In this document: positions 1 through 7,625 of the stretch, piece after piece
Numbering within the stretch: position 1 is the first letter of the stretch
How the letters are laid out: each line of letters opens with the position of its first letter
Assembly (NCBI GenBank): GCA_046331625.1
Contig: JAXLQL010000024.1
Span: 1 to 64,000, forward strand
Reading direction: 5' to 3'
DNA: 64,000 nucleotides
From: JAXLQL01 sp046331625
GTDB lineage: Bacteria; Acidobacteriota; Terriglobia; Bryobacterales; Bryobacteraceae
Translations under genes and position numbers: made by a program
The notes under the pieces: generated by a model
Database searches by the model: none
What the model was told of the DNA's origin: nothing
Seen by the model: only the letters and a program-made list of their open reading frames with translations

Positions 1-1
1 A

Positions 2-568
2 CCCGGCTTCGAGCAACTACTGGGAACGCTCGAAGGCGAGATCGCCGTAATGGCGCGCGGCCGGTCGCATGACTTCTACCGCATCCGGCCCTACCAGCAC
101 GGCGAAAGCGCCCGCACGGTCGACTGGAAAGCAACCGCTCACACGAGCCAACTGCAGGTACGAGAGTTCGCGCGGAACGAGGATCCGCTGGTTGAGCTGG
201 TCCTCGACCTCGACGTTCCGCAGGGTCAGTATGCCGCCTTCGAACGTGCTGTCGATTGCAGTGCGTACCTGTGTTGGGAACTGACGCATCGCGGTGCGCG
301 TCTCCGCTTTCGGACGCAGAACTTTGACCGCAATTCGCCAATCGAAGGTGACGTCTACGCGATTCTGAAATATCTCGCGTTGGCCGAACCGCTCCGAAGC
401 CGAAATATGATGGGACCCGGCAGTGAAGAGAGTGTCCAAATCATCCTCAGCGCAACGCCAGACAAATGGGCTTCGAATGGCTGGCACTCTGCTAGGCTGG
501 TGGGATTTGACGCGCTGGGCGCGGAATCAGAAACCCGCTCCGCAGCGAAACTCGAGGTACGGCAATGA
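2..568 (+). CDS. DUF58 family protein, 5'-truncated by the window edge
   Basis: The reading frame is open from base 2, so the N-terminal part lies outside the window and 188 residues are visible. The signature of the DUF58 family is present near the start of the visible part: a phenylalanine-tyrosine-arginine-isoleucine-arginine-proline-tyrosine run followed by a glycine-glutamate-serine and an invariant aspartate-tryptophan, then LQVREFARNED. Family members are usually 290-440 residues, and many lie next to MoxR ATPases and von Willebrand-type proteins; their exact function is not established. The stop TGA overlaps the ATG of the next gene (ATGA), which points to translational coupling. The upstream partner cannot be seen. 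Confidence 0.85.
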   Translation, partial: PGFEQLLGTLEGEIAVMARGRSHDFYRIRPYQHGESARTVDWKATAHTSQLQVREFARNEDPLVELVLDLDVPQGQYAAFERAVDCSAYLCWELTHRGARLRFRTQNFDRNSPIEGDVYAILKYLALAEPLRSRNMMGPGSEESVQIILSATPDKWASNGWHSARLVGFDALGAESETRSAAKLEVRQ

Positions 569-1017
569 GAGCACTCATGGGCCCTTACATTATGAAACTC
601 GCGTTGGTGCTGGCAACCGGCGCTCTCTGGGCGCAAAGCAAAGACGAAGCCGCCATTCGCGCGGAGATGTCGCGCCAGGAAGCGGCTTGGAATCGGGGAG
701 ACGTGAAGAGCTTCATGGAAAGCTACGAGCGCTCGCCCGACACGTTGTTCGTCGGGTCCAATGTAACGCGCGGGTACGATCAGGTGCTCGCCAACTACAT
801 CAAGCGCTATCCAACTCGCGACAACATGGGCACCGTCGCATTCTCCGAGCTCGAAGTGAAGATGCTCGGCAAAGACCACGCGTTCGTGTTGGGTCGATTC
901 GCGTTGAAGCGCCCACAGCAAGCCGGCGGCGACACCGGCGGCCGATTCACGCTGGTGTGGCGCAAGACGAAGTCCGGGTGGAAGATCATTTCGGACCATA
1001 CCAGTTCGGGGTCGTGA
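565..1017 (+). CDS. exported SnoaL/DUF4440-like small protein
   Basis: A 150-residue protein. The ATG at 565 overlaps the previous stop and has a GAGG-type ribosome site 8 bases upstream, so I prefer it to the internal ATG at 592. A hydrophobic segment (MKLALVLATGALWAQ) looks like a signal peptide. The mature part has the pattern of the NTF2-like DUF4440 fold: an early helix with EAAWNRGD, a central FVGSNVTRG strand and a late WRKTKSGWKIISDH strand, close to the usual ~130 residues. Such proteins bind or turn over small molecules, but no substrate can be read here. The 3' end overlaps the convergent gene by 32 bases. Confidence 0.72.
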   Translation: MRALMGPYIMKLALVLATGALWAQSKDEAAIRAEMSRQEAAWNRGDVKSFMESYERSPDTLFVGSNVTRGYDQVLANYIKRYPTRDNMGTVAFSELEVKMLGKDHAFVLGRFALKRPQQAGGDTGGRFTLVWRKTKSGWKIISDHTSSGS

Positions 1018-2992
1018 ACGCGCCGTTTCCGGCCACGTCCCAAACCTCGAGCCGGATCCACTTCGCGCCGGGATTGGCCGCGCTCCACTGGAAGGTCTGT
1101 TCTCCGAAAGCGCGCGTGGCGTCGAGAGGAACGGCCTCGCGCTTCACTGTTGTGCCGTCTCCCGAGATGACCACTGCCTGGGCCAGCGGCAGCGTCCATC
1201 GCACCTTCGCCTCTACCCTGCCGACCGGCGCGAACTTCACTTCAGGCAAGTGAACCTCACCCGTTGAAGCAAAGTAGTCTCCACGGCCAAGCGCCTCGAG
1301 CATCTTCCCGTAGTCGTCCCACTTGGGCAGCGCATCGATCTTCACATACGCCGCGTTCATGTGCGCATAGAGCTCGTGAGTCGAGTCGAGCTGGAACATG
1401 TCCACTTCGGGAATCAGCCGCTTGCGAAATCCCCAGTTGGCTAGGTCGTCCACTAGATTGAGCGCGCGCAGGCCCATTCTGGGAGTCGACAAATTCGCTG
1501 GCATTTGTTTCCAGCCTGCACCGAGAAAGTGTGGATCGCGGAAAAACTCGCTGTCCTTGTACTTGTCGGGGTAGCCGAGCGAGCCTTTCGTGCGCGGATG
1601 CGCGGTGTAGGCGATGCCGTTCTCGCGCTTGATCAACTCGAGCATGTCTGCCGAGTTTCCCGTGCGATAGACCTTTCCGTACTTCGGGTGCTGCTCTTCG
1701 AACGGCTGTCCCTCGGCGCGCGACATGAACCAGAGCACGGGCTTCGGAAACGAAAGGATCCAGTGGCCGCCGAAGTGAGCGTTCGCTTCCTCGCCCGGGA
1801 TGATCAAAAAGTCTCCGTCAGACTGCGCCTTGGCCACGCGATAGTACGCATCGAGCTCCTTCAACCGCAGATCTGTCTTGTCGGCGGGATGGCCGTCGCC
1901 GTGGAAGTCGGCGATGAGCGCGGCGTCGATTCCCATGTCCTTCAGCACCGGTTTGAAAGGCGGAACCCACGCGTCGCCGTACTCCATCGCTTGCACCGTG
2001 TAGGCAAGATGCCAGTGCGAGGCAAGCGTGCGGTAACCCGGCAGGCGCGGGAAACGATCACGATTGGTGTAGCGCAACACCTCCTCGAGCACCACCGCAG
2101 GCTGGTCCCGCGACAAAACCAAAAACATCGACAAATGTTGCTCGCTGCCCGGCGGCGCATTCATCCACGGATAGAAGATCCAGTTCTCGTCGGGGAGCTG
2201 GCGAATGCCGAGTGCCGCCGTGCCGCGGAACGAGCGCGCCCACAGATGCGCGAGATTGCTCGTGAAGTCGCGGGGCATGAAGTACTGATGCGGCGAAGGG
2301 AACACCGCCACCGAGCCATTCGCCGTGGCCGCCGAGAGCGTGCGATATCGCACCGCGAATGGCTGGCGCTCACTGGCGAAGAAGTTCAGCATCTTCGTCT
2401 GCAGGTGATTCTCCTGGTCATACCAAGCCACCCGCGTTTGCATGGTGTTGCCGGGCTTGCGGTCAGACTCGGCGGCCCACTGGATTCCGGCGTCGTAGAA
2501 GAATGCAGTGTCGGGCTCCTGCGTGGAGACGCTCGCCTCCTGTTGCACCAACCGGCTTCCCGGGAAAAATGTGTAGACGATGGCGCCCGAAAAGATCCCG
2601 AGTTGCAGCCCTTCCACGCGAACTTCCACACGGTCGCCTTTCGTGCGCGCCTTCAGTGCGGCCGGCGTAAACTGCGCCTGAAAGCGCCGCGTGCCGTCGG
2701 GATGGCTGGGCGGATAGTCGAAGAACTGATCCCACCCGCCGCGCCGTTTTCCGGTCTCGACCGTGTAGTAAGGCTGCGCGCGATCGAGCACCACTGCGCC
2801 GGCCTGCGAAATCGCGGAGATCAGCGGCTTCTTCGGATCGAGAGAGAACTCCGCGGTCCACGGCTGGCCGCGATCATCGGCCCAATCCACCCGCACCGCT
2901 TCGGCCGCGGGTGTCACACGAACCGGTCCGGGGCGAACCCCCGTGAGGTCCGCCGAGATCACGGCGAAGGCGAACAAGAACGAAGCGGCCAT
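986..2992 (-). CDS. secreted PHP-domain-like protein of unknown substrate
   Basis: A 668-residue protein starting at an ATG 27 bases from the divergent amidohydrolase. Residues 1-15 form a short signal peptide. Residues ~30-330 are beta-rich. From ~345 to 600 there is a PHP/metallohydrolase-like part with DFHGDGHP, IPGEEANAHFGGHW, TAHPRTKGS and STHELYAHM, all rich in His/Asp/Glu that could hold metals. The last ~80 residues form another beta domain. Proteins of this build are common in acidobacterial genomes next to amidohydrolases. The substrate is unknown, and the PHP assignment rests on motif appearance only. Confidence 0.68.
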   Translation of the reverse strand: MAASFLFAFAVISADLTGVRPGPVRVTPAAEAVRVDWADDRGQPWTAEFSLDPKKPLISAISQAGAVVLDRAQPYYTVETGKRRGGWDQFFDYPPSHPDGTRRFQAQFTPAALKARTKGDRVEVRVEGLQLGIFSGAIVYTFFPGSRLVQQEASVSTQEPDTAFFYDAGIQWAAESDRKPGNTMQTRVAWYDQENHLQTKMLNFFASERQPFAVRYRTLSAATANGSVAVFPSPHQYFMPRDFTSNLAHLWARSFRGTAALGIRQLPDENWIFYPWMNAPPGSEQHLSMFLVLSRDQPAVVLEEVLRYTNRDRFPRLPGYRTLASHWHLAYTVQAMEYGDAWVPPFKPVLKDMGIDAALIADFHGDGHPADKTDLRLKELDAYYRVAKAQSDGDFLIIPGEEANAHFGGHWILSFPKPVLWFMSRAEGQPFEEQHPKYGKVYRTGNSADMLELIKRENGIAYTAHPRTKGSLGYPDKYKDSEFFRDPHFLGAGWKQMPANLSTPRMGLRALNLVDDLANWGFRKRLIPEVDMFQLDSTHELYAHMNAAYVKIDALPKWDDYGKMLEALGRGDYFASTGEVHLPEVKFAPVGRVEAKVRWTLPLAQAVVISGDGTTVKREAVPLDATRAFGEQTFQWSAANPGAKWIRLEVWDVAGNGAFTTPNWYGPK

Positions 2993-3019
2993 AGCAGGTC
3001 TACGCTATCATTTGTCCTA

Positions 3020-4804
3020 ATGCGAACGCCAGCCCTTGCGATAGCCGCGTCGGCGTTGGCGTACGCGCAAGTGACGGCGATCACCGGAGCGCTGGTGATC
3101 GATGGCAGGGGCGCAGCGCCGGCAAAGGCGACGGTGCTGATTCGTGGCGATCGCATTGTTGCCGTGGGGCCATCTGTGGAGATTCCCTCGGACGCAACGA
3201 TTGTGAAGGCCGAAGGCCATACGCTCTTGCCCGGCCTGTTCGATCTGCACACGCATCTGCCCTACTCCGCGGTCGACGGTTGGCTGGGCGACTGGGGCAA
3301 GGTGCTCGCGGCGTACCTCTATTGCGGCGTGACATCGGTGGTCGACTACGGCACGTACCCGGAAACCTTCGAGCCGATGCGGAGGCTACTGCGCGACGGC
3401 ATCATAGCCGGACCGCGAATTCATTTCGCCGCTCGCATCACCACTCCAGGAGGCCACGGCGCGGAGGCCGGTCGCGGCGACTTCTTCAGCCTCGAAGTGC
3501 TGACGCCGGCCGACGCACGAGCCGCGATGAAGCGGCTGCTGCCCTACCGGCCCGACGCGATCAAAGTCTTCACCGATGGTTGGCGATACGGCAGCGGACA
3601 CGACATGACCAACATGGAGGAAGACGCGCTCACCGAAATCGTGAAGCTGGCCAAGCCCGAGGCCATGGAAGTAATGACACACACTGTGACGCTCGAGCGA
3701 GCCAGGATCGCCGCGCGCGCCGGAGTGGGTGCGATGGTCCACGGGATCAGTGATCAACCGGTGGATGCCGAAACCGCGGAGTTGTTCCGGAAGAGTGGCA
3801 CAGCTTATGTATCGACGCTAGCCGTGTATGAGATCAAGCGCTGGGCCGAGCCTGCATTGTTCGCTTCGATTCTCGAGCCTTCGGCTCTGCGGCTCTGGCG
3901 CGAACGTTCCGAGCCGCGGCTTACGGGTGCGCGCGAGAGACGGTGGCACAACCTCACGAAGAACCTTACGGCAATGCGCGACGCTGGCGTGGCGATTGCT
4001 TCGGGCACCGATGCCGGCGTCGTCGGCACGATCCACGGGTATTCCTCATTGCGCGAGCTGGAGTTGATGGTGGAAGCCGGCATGGAGCCGCTCGCGGCGA
4101 TTCGCGCGGCCACCCAAACGAGCGCGAAGACGCTGCACGTGGAAGGCGAGCGCGGCGCCATCGCGCCGGGCCTATTGGCTGACCTCGTGCTGGTGGAGGG
4201 CCGTCCGCACGAACGCATTCGCGACATCGAACAGGTGCGTCGCGTCTGGAAGGGCGGCGTCGAGGTGGACCGCGAGAAGCTCGCGAAGGTGATCGGGAAC
4301 GACTCCACGACGCCGATCCCGGCGCTGCCGGCGACCGCCCTCATCGACGACATGGAAGGCGAGCGCACGCGCCTCGACACGCTGCGCGTCAACGCCACGG
4401 ATTCGGGCCATGACCACACCAAGATGATCTTCACGCGCACGCTGCGCTCGCCGGGCAATCATGCGCTCACGATCCAAGCCACGATGAGTGAAAAGCGCAG
4501 GCCCGTCGCCCAAGTGGTGTTTCCACTGAGCAAAGGCGCGGTGGAGCCCGTGGACGCAAGCCGGTTCGAGGGCATCGAATTCGATGCGCGCGGCGATGGG
4601 CAGTACGGAGTCGTGTTTCAACGCAGAGACGTGCGGCGAACGGGCGGCTATCCGCGACAGCAGTTCTCGGCCGGACCCGAGTGGGTCCGCGTGAGAGTGC
4701 CGCTTCCCGCCACCAAAGCGGACCTGCAGGCGCTGGCGTTCGAGATCGCGAGGCCGCCCGGCACGCAGGGCTGGCTCGAACTGGACAATTTGAGGTTCTA
4801 CTGA
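3020..4804 (+). CDS. exported amidohydrolase with C-terminal CIA30-like domain
   Basis: A 594-residue protein. The frame is open much further upstream, but that part is antisense to the divergent gene; the ATG at 3020 gives a clean signal peptide (MRTPALAIAASALAYAQ). Residues ~20-420 are an imidazolonepropionase-like amidohydrolase: the metal-binding DLHTHL (His-x-His), a histidine in MEVMTHTVTL, one in GAMVHGISD, and the metal aspartate in ASGTDAGVVG. The C-terminal ~170 residues look like a CIA30/carbohydrate-binding beta-sandwich (FEGIEFDARGDGQYGVVF, ending WLELDNLRFY). It probably hydrolyses a cyclic amide or peptide-like compound in the periplasm. The next gene starts one base after the stop, so they likely form an operon. 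Confidence 0.88.
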   Translation: MRTPALAIAASALAYAQVTAITGALVIDGRGAAPAKATVLIRGDRIVAVGPSVEIPSDATIVKAEGHTLLPGLFDLHTHLPYSAVDGWLGDWGKVLAAYLYCGVTSVVDYGTYPETFEPMRRLLRDGIIAGPRIHFAARITTPGGHGAEAGRGDFFSLEVLTPADARAAMKRLLPYRPDAIKVFTDGWRYGSGHDMTNMEEDALTEIVKLAKPEAMEVMTHTVTLERARIAARAGVGAMVHGISDQPVDAETAELFRKSGTAYVSTLAVYEIKRWAEPALFASILEPSALRLWRERSEPRLTGARERRWHNLTKNLTAMRDAGVAIASGTDAGVVGTIHGYSSLRELELMVEAGMEPLAAIRAATQTSAKTLHVEGERGAIAPGLLADLVLVEGRPHERIRDIEQVRRVWKGGVEVDREKLAKVIGNDSTTPIPALPATALIDDMEGERTRLDTLRVNATDSGHDHTKMIFTRTLRSPGNHALTIQATMSEKRRPVAQVVFPLSKGAVEPVDASRFEGIEFDARGDGQYGVVFQRRDVRRTGGYPRQQFSAGPEWVRVRVPLPATKADLQALAFEIARPPGTQGWLELDNLRFY

Positions 4805-4805
4805 C

Positions 4806-5957
4806 ATGCGAACATTTCCCACCATTCTTGTTCTATCCATTCCTGTTCTCTCAGCGGCCGTTGCATTCGCGCAGCGCGCAGTGGACTTCGAAGGGCGCCC
4901 GGCCACGGCGCTCGAGAATGACCGGATCGAACTGCAGATTCTGAACAAGGGCGGTGCGTTCGCCAGCCTGATGCTCAAGAGCGGCACCGAGAAGATGAAT
5001 CCATTGTGGAACCCGATCCGGATGGCGCGCGAAACGGGTGGCGACGCGCGGTTCGGCGATAGCATCGGGCACTTCGTCTGCGTAGACGGGTTCGGGCCCA
5101 CCTCGAAGGAAGAGCAAGCAGCCGGGTACCAGGGCCACGGCGAAGCGCATCGCCAGCCGTGGGAGCGCGTGAGTGCGACAAAGGAAGGCGGCGTGACGAA
5201 GATCAAGTTCCGCGCCACGCTACCGATCATGCAGGAGGTGTTCACGCGGCAGGTGGAGTTGGCCGACGGCGAGCAGGTGATCTACGTCGATAGCGAACTC
5301 GAGAACCTTCTCGGATTCGACCGGCCTGCGAACTGGGCCGAGCACGGAACCATCGGCGCTCCGTTCTTGACGCCGGAGAAGACAGTAGTGGATGCGTCCG
5401 TCGGCCGCTGCCAAGTGCGGCCGCACAACAACCAACCTCGCCACACGCTCACGAGTGGGCGCGAGTTCGTTTATCCGGTAGCGCCGCAGATGGACGGCAC
5501 GATGCGTAGCACACGCACCGTTCCGGCGAATCCGAATTCAATGGATCACACCGGATGTTTGATGGATACGGATCGCCGGTTGGTCTACGTCACTGCCCTG
5601 CGCCCGGACAAGCGCTTGCTGATCGGATATCTGTGGCGCCGCGCCGAGTATCCGTGGCTGCAGGAGTGGATGAACTATCCGTCGAGCGGAGCACTGGCGC
5701 GCGGACTCGAATTCGGCACGCAACCTTATGACGTTTCCCACCGCGAGACGATCGAGATGGGCAACCTGTTCGGAATGCCGGCGTTTCGCTGGCTTCCCGC
5801 GAAATCGAAGATCGGCACGCGGTTCGCGATGTTCCTCACCGAGGTACCCGAAGGGTTCACGAAGGTGGACGATGTGCGCCACGAGGACGGCAAGATCATC
5901 CTCGAAGACAAGAAGGCCGGCAAGAAAGTGGAATTGAAGGCGTCGCTGCCGTTGTAG
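4806..5957 (+). CDS. exported galactose-mutarotase-like protein
   Basis: A 383-residue protein with a clear signal peptide ending at VAFAQ. The body is a beta-rich sugar-mutarotase-like fold: an early EGRPATALENDRIELQILNKGGAFASL, a central EHGTIGAPFLTP, and a late VSHRETIEMG and FRWLPAKSKIG. The glutamate and histidine expected of an aldose 1-epimerase active site can be proposed (AEHG, HRET) but not fixed from sequence alone. The start lies one base after the amidohydrolase stop, so the two are co-transcribed. The function could be sugar binding or epimerisation; the family assignment is moderately sure and the reaction is not. Confidence 0.7.
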   Translation: MRTFPTILVLSIPVLSAAVAFAQRAVDFEGRPATALENDRIELQILNKGGAFASLMLKSGTEKMNPLWNPIRMARETGGDARFGDSIGHFVCVDGFGPTSKEEQAAGYQGHGEAHRQPWERVSATKEGGVTKIKFRATLPIMQEVFTRQVELADGEQVIYVDSELENLLGFDRPANWAEHGTIGAPFLTPEKTVVDASVGRCQVRPHNNQPRHTLTSGREFVYPVAPQMDGTMRSTRTVPANPNSMDHTGCLMDTDRRLVYVTALRPDKRLLIGYLWRRAEYPWLQEWMNYPSSGALARGLEFGTQPYDVSHRETIEMGNLFGMPAFRWLPAKSKIGTRFAMFLTEVPEGFTKVDDVRHEDGKIILEDKKAGKKVELKASLPL

Positions 5958-5959
5958 CC

Positions 5960-7528
5960 TTACGTCGCAGCGGACGCCAACCGCACCGCGTTGAAGCACA
6001 GCCGGAACTTGCCATCGCGCTGTCCGAACTTGTTGAAGAAATCCGGATTGTAAGCCGTATGCAGGGGCATGTCCGGAATGAAGAACGGCGATGAGTTCAT
6101 CAGCGACGCGGCGGCCTTCATGATGGGATCGATGTGTTTCTTCTTGATGTACTCGACGTCATCCATCCATCCTTCGGCGCCGAACAGCACGCCCTGTTTG
6201 ATCTGCTCGGCTCGCGTCATCACGATGATCTCACTCAAGTCCGAGCACGCGAGCATGTAGGCGCCCATCAAGGGATACGCATTGAACAGCCGGCAATCGA
6301 TGATCCCCTGCGCGAGTAGCGTGCGCGCCGCGCGCGTTTCGAAGTACTCGCGGCCAAGCAAATAGAGCTTCTGCACCAGCTTCGACAACGAGCTCACCAC
6401 GCCGATCACCGAACCCGAGATCACCCCGAAGTCGGCGCAAGAGGCGGCGGCGCGGGCCGTGAAATCCGCCGTCTGAATCGACGCGGAAACTTCCTCCTGG
6501 TGGACCTTGCGCAGCAGCAACCGCTCGAGCGCCTCGAAAGCTTCGCCCATGTCGCCCGAGTTCACGAAGGACTTCTGGCTGCCGACGTCTCTCTGTTGGT
6601 ACACAGCCTTGGCCAAGCGGATCCACGACACCACCATGCTCACGCCGCTCGAAATACAAGAGATCAGCGGCACCACGGACCGCGCCATGTCATCGAGGCC
6701 AAGTCCGGTCTCTTTCAATAAATGAAAGCTGATGTCCTTGGGACTGTGCACTCCGCCGAACAGTTGCGTGATCAATTCCTTGAACTCGTTGGCGCCGCTG
6801 CTGGCACCGGCCACACCGAGCGTCTGTTCGCCCGCCACCGCGCCGGCTCCTTGCGCTACGAGCCGCTGTATTCCCGCGGCGGGTCCGCCGATGCCGTTGA
6901 TCACGCCACGCGCGGCGTTCCACTTACCGTTCTGGAAATCGTTGCGGTTCTGGAGTTGCGATCGCATCCGCGCCATGTCCGGATCGAGCTTGCCGTCATT
7001 CCCCTTCTTGACCTCTTCCATCTCTTCGAGCGCTTTCCGCAAACCGGCGGTGGTATCGTTGAACGCTTTCCAAACAATCTCTTTGCCGTTGAAGATTTTC
7101 TGCATGCGAAGCGCTCGCATCTCGTCTTGATACTGGAAGGCAGTGAAGTCCGCCGGCGTGAACTGAACCTGCTCCTGCAGCGTGCCGCGGAGCAAGGCCA
7201 CGATGTCGTTCACGTTGCGCTCGTGCGAACGCCAGTTTGGACCCACCTCGCCGATCCACTCGCCGAGAGCGCGGCGCAGTGTGCCTCGCTTCTCCTTGCT
7301 TTCGCCGCTATCCCAGTACGACTTCAGCGCGTCGTCAACAGCCCGCAGTTTGAATCCGCGAACGGTCCAAGCGACCGCGGTGGTGTCCATCCATTCTCGA
7401 TAGGTGGGAATCTGACCTGGCATGCTTGTCTCATCGGGCGCGCCGCTCACTGCCGACACGGCATCGGTCTGCTTTGGCGACAAACCAAGGCGCCGGTGTC
7501 CGGAATCCGGGAGAATCTCCGTGGCCAT
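5960..7528 (-). CDS. large uncharacterised protein, helix-rich
   Basis: I do not recognise this family. It has 522 residues from the ATG at 7528; a GTG at 7555 and an ATG at 7423 (MPGQIPTYREW) are alternatives, and none has a good ribosome site. No signal peptide is seen. Residues ~50-200 are charged and helix-rich. There is a glycine-rich patch at ~205-245. Two hydrophobic stretches follow, near VPLISCISSGVSMVVSWI and near SCADFGVISGSVIGVVSSL, which could be membrane-active helices. The C-terminal third has YLLGREYFETRAARTLLAQG and a conserved-looking IPDMPLHTAYNPDFFNKFG. It ends two bases from the convergent mutarotase-like gene, and no operon partner is visible. Confidence 0.7.
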   Translation of the reverse strand: MATEILPDSGHRRLGLSPKQTDAVSAVSGAPDETSMPGQIPTYREWMDTTAVAWTVRGFKLRAVDDALKSYWDSGESKEKRGTLRRALGEWIGEVGPNWRSHERNVNDIVALLRGTLQEQVQFTPADFTAFQYQDEMRALRMQKIFNGKEIVWKAFNDTTAGLRKALEEMEEVKKGNDGKLDPDMARMRSQLQNRNDFQNGKWNAARGVINGIGGPAAGIQRLVAQGAGAVAGEQTLGVAGASSGANEFKELITQLFGGVHSPKDISFHLLKETGLGLDDMARSVVPLISCISSGVSMVVSWIRLAKAVYQQRDVGSQKSFVNSGDMGEAFEALERLLLRKVHQEEVSASIQTADFTARAAASCADFGVISGSVIGVVSSLSKLVQKLYLLGREYFETRAARTLLAQGIIDCRLFNAYPLMGAYMLACSDLSEIIVMTRAEQIKQGVLFGAEGWMDDVEYIKKKHIDPIMKAAASLMNSSPFFIPDMPLHTAYNPDFFNKFGQRDGKFRLCFNAVRLASAAT

Positions 7529-7625
7529 CTCGTACTGCGGTAATTTTCCCGGCACTCGCGTGAGCCGTGACGCTCAACGGCGTCGCGTTTCCAAAGAAGG
7601 GCTCGTCGAGAATAGAATCTTAGGT

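Noticed and set aside
1505..3019. Long plus-strand extension upstream of the amidohydrolase
   Set aside because: It is the antisense of the PHP-like gene and has an arginine/leucine-rich shadow composition; the ATG at 3020 gives a signal peptide.
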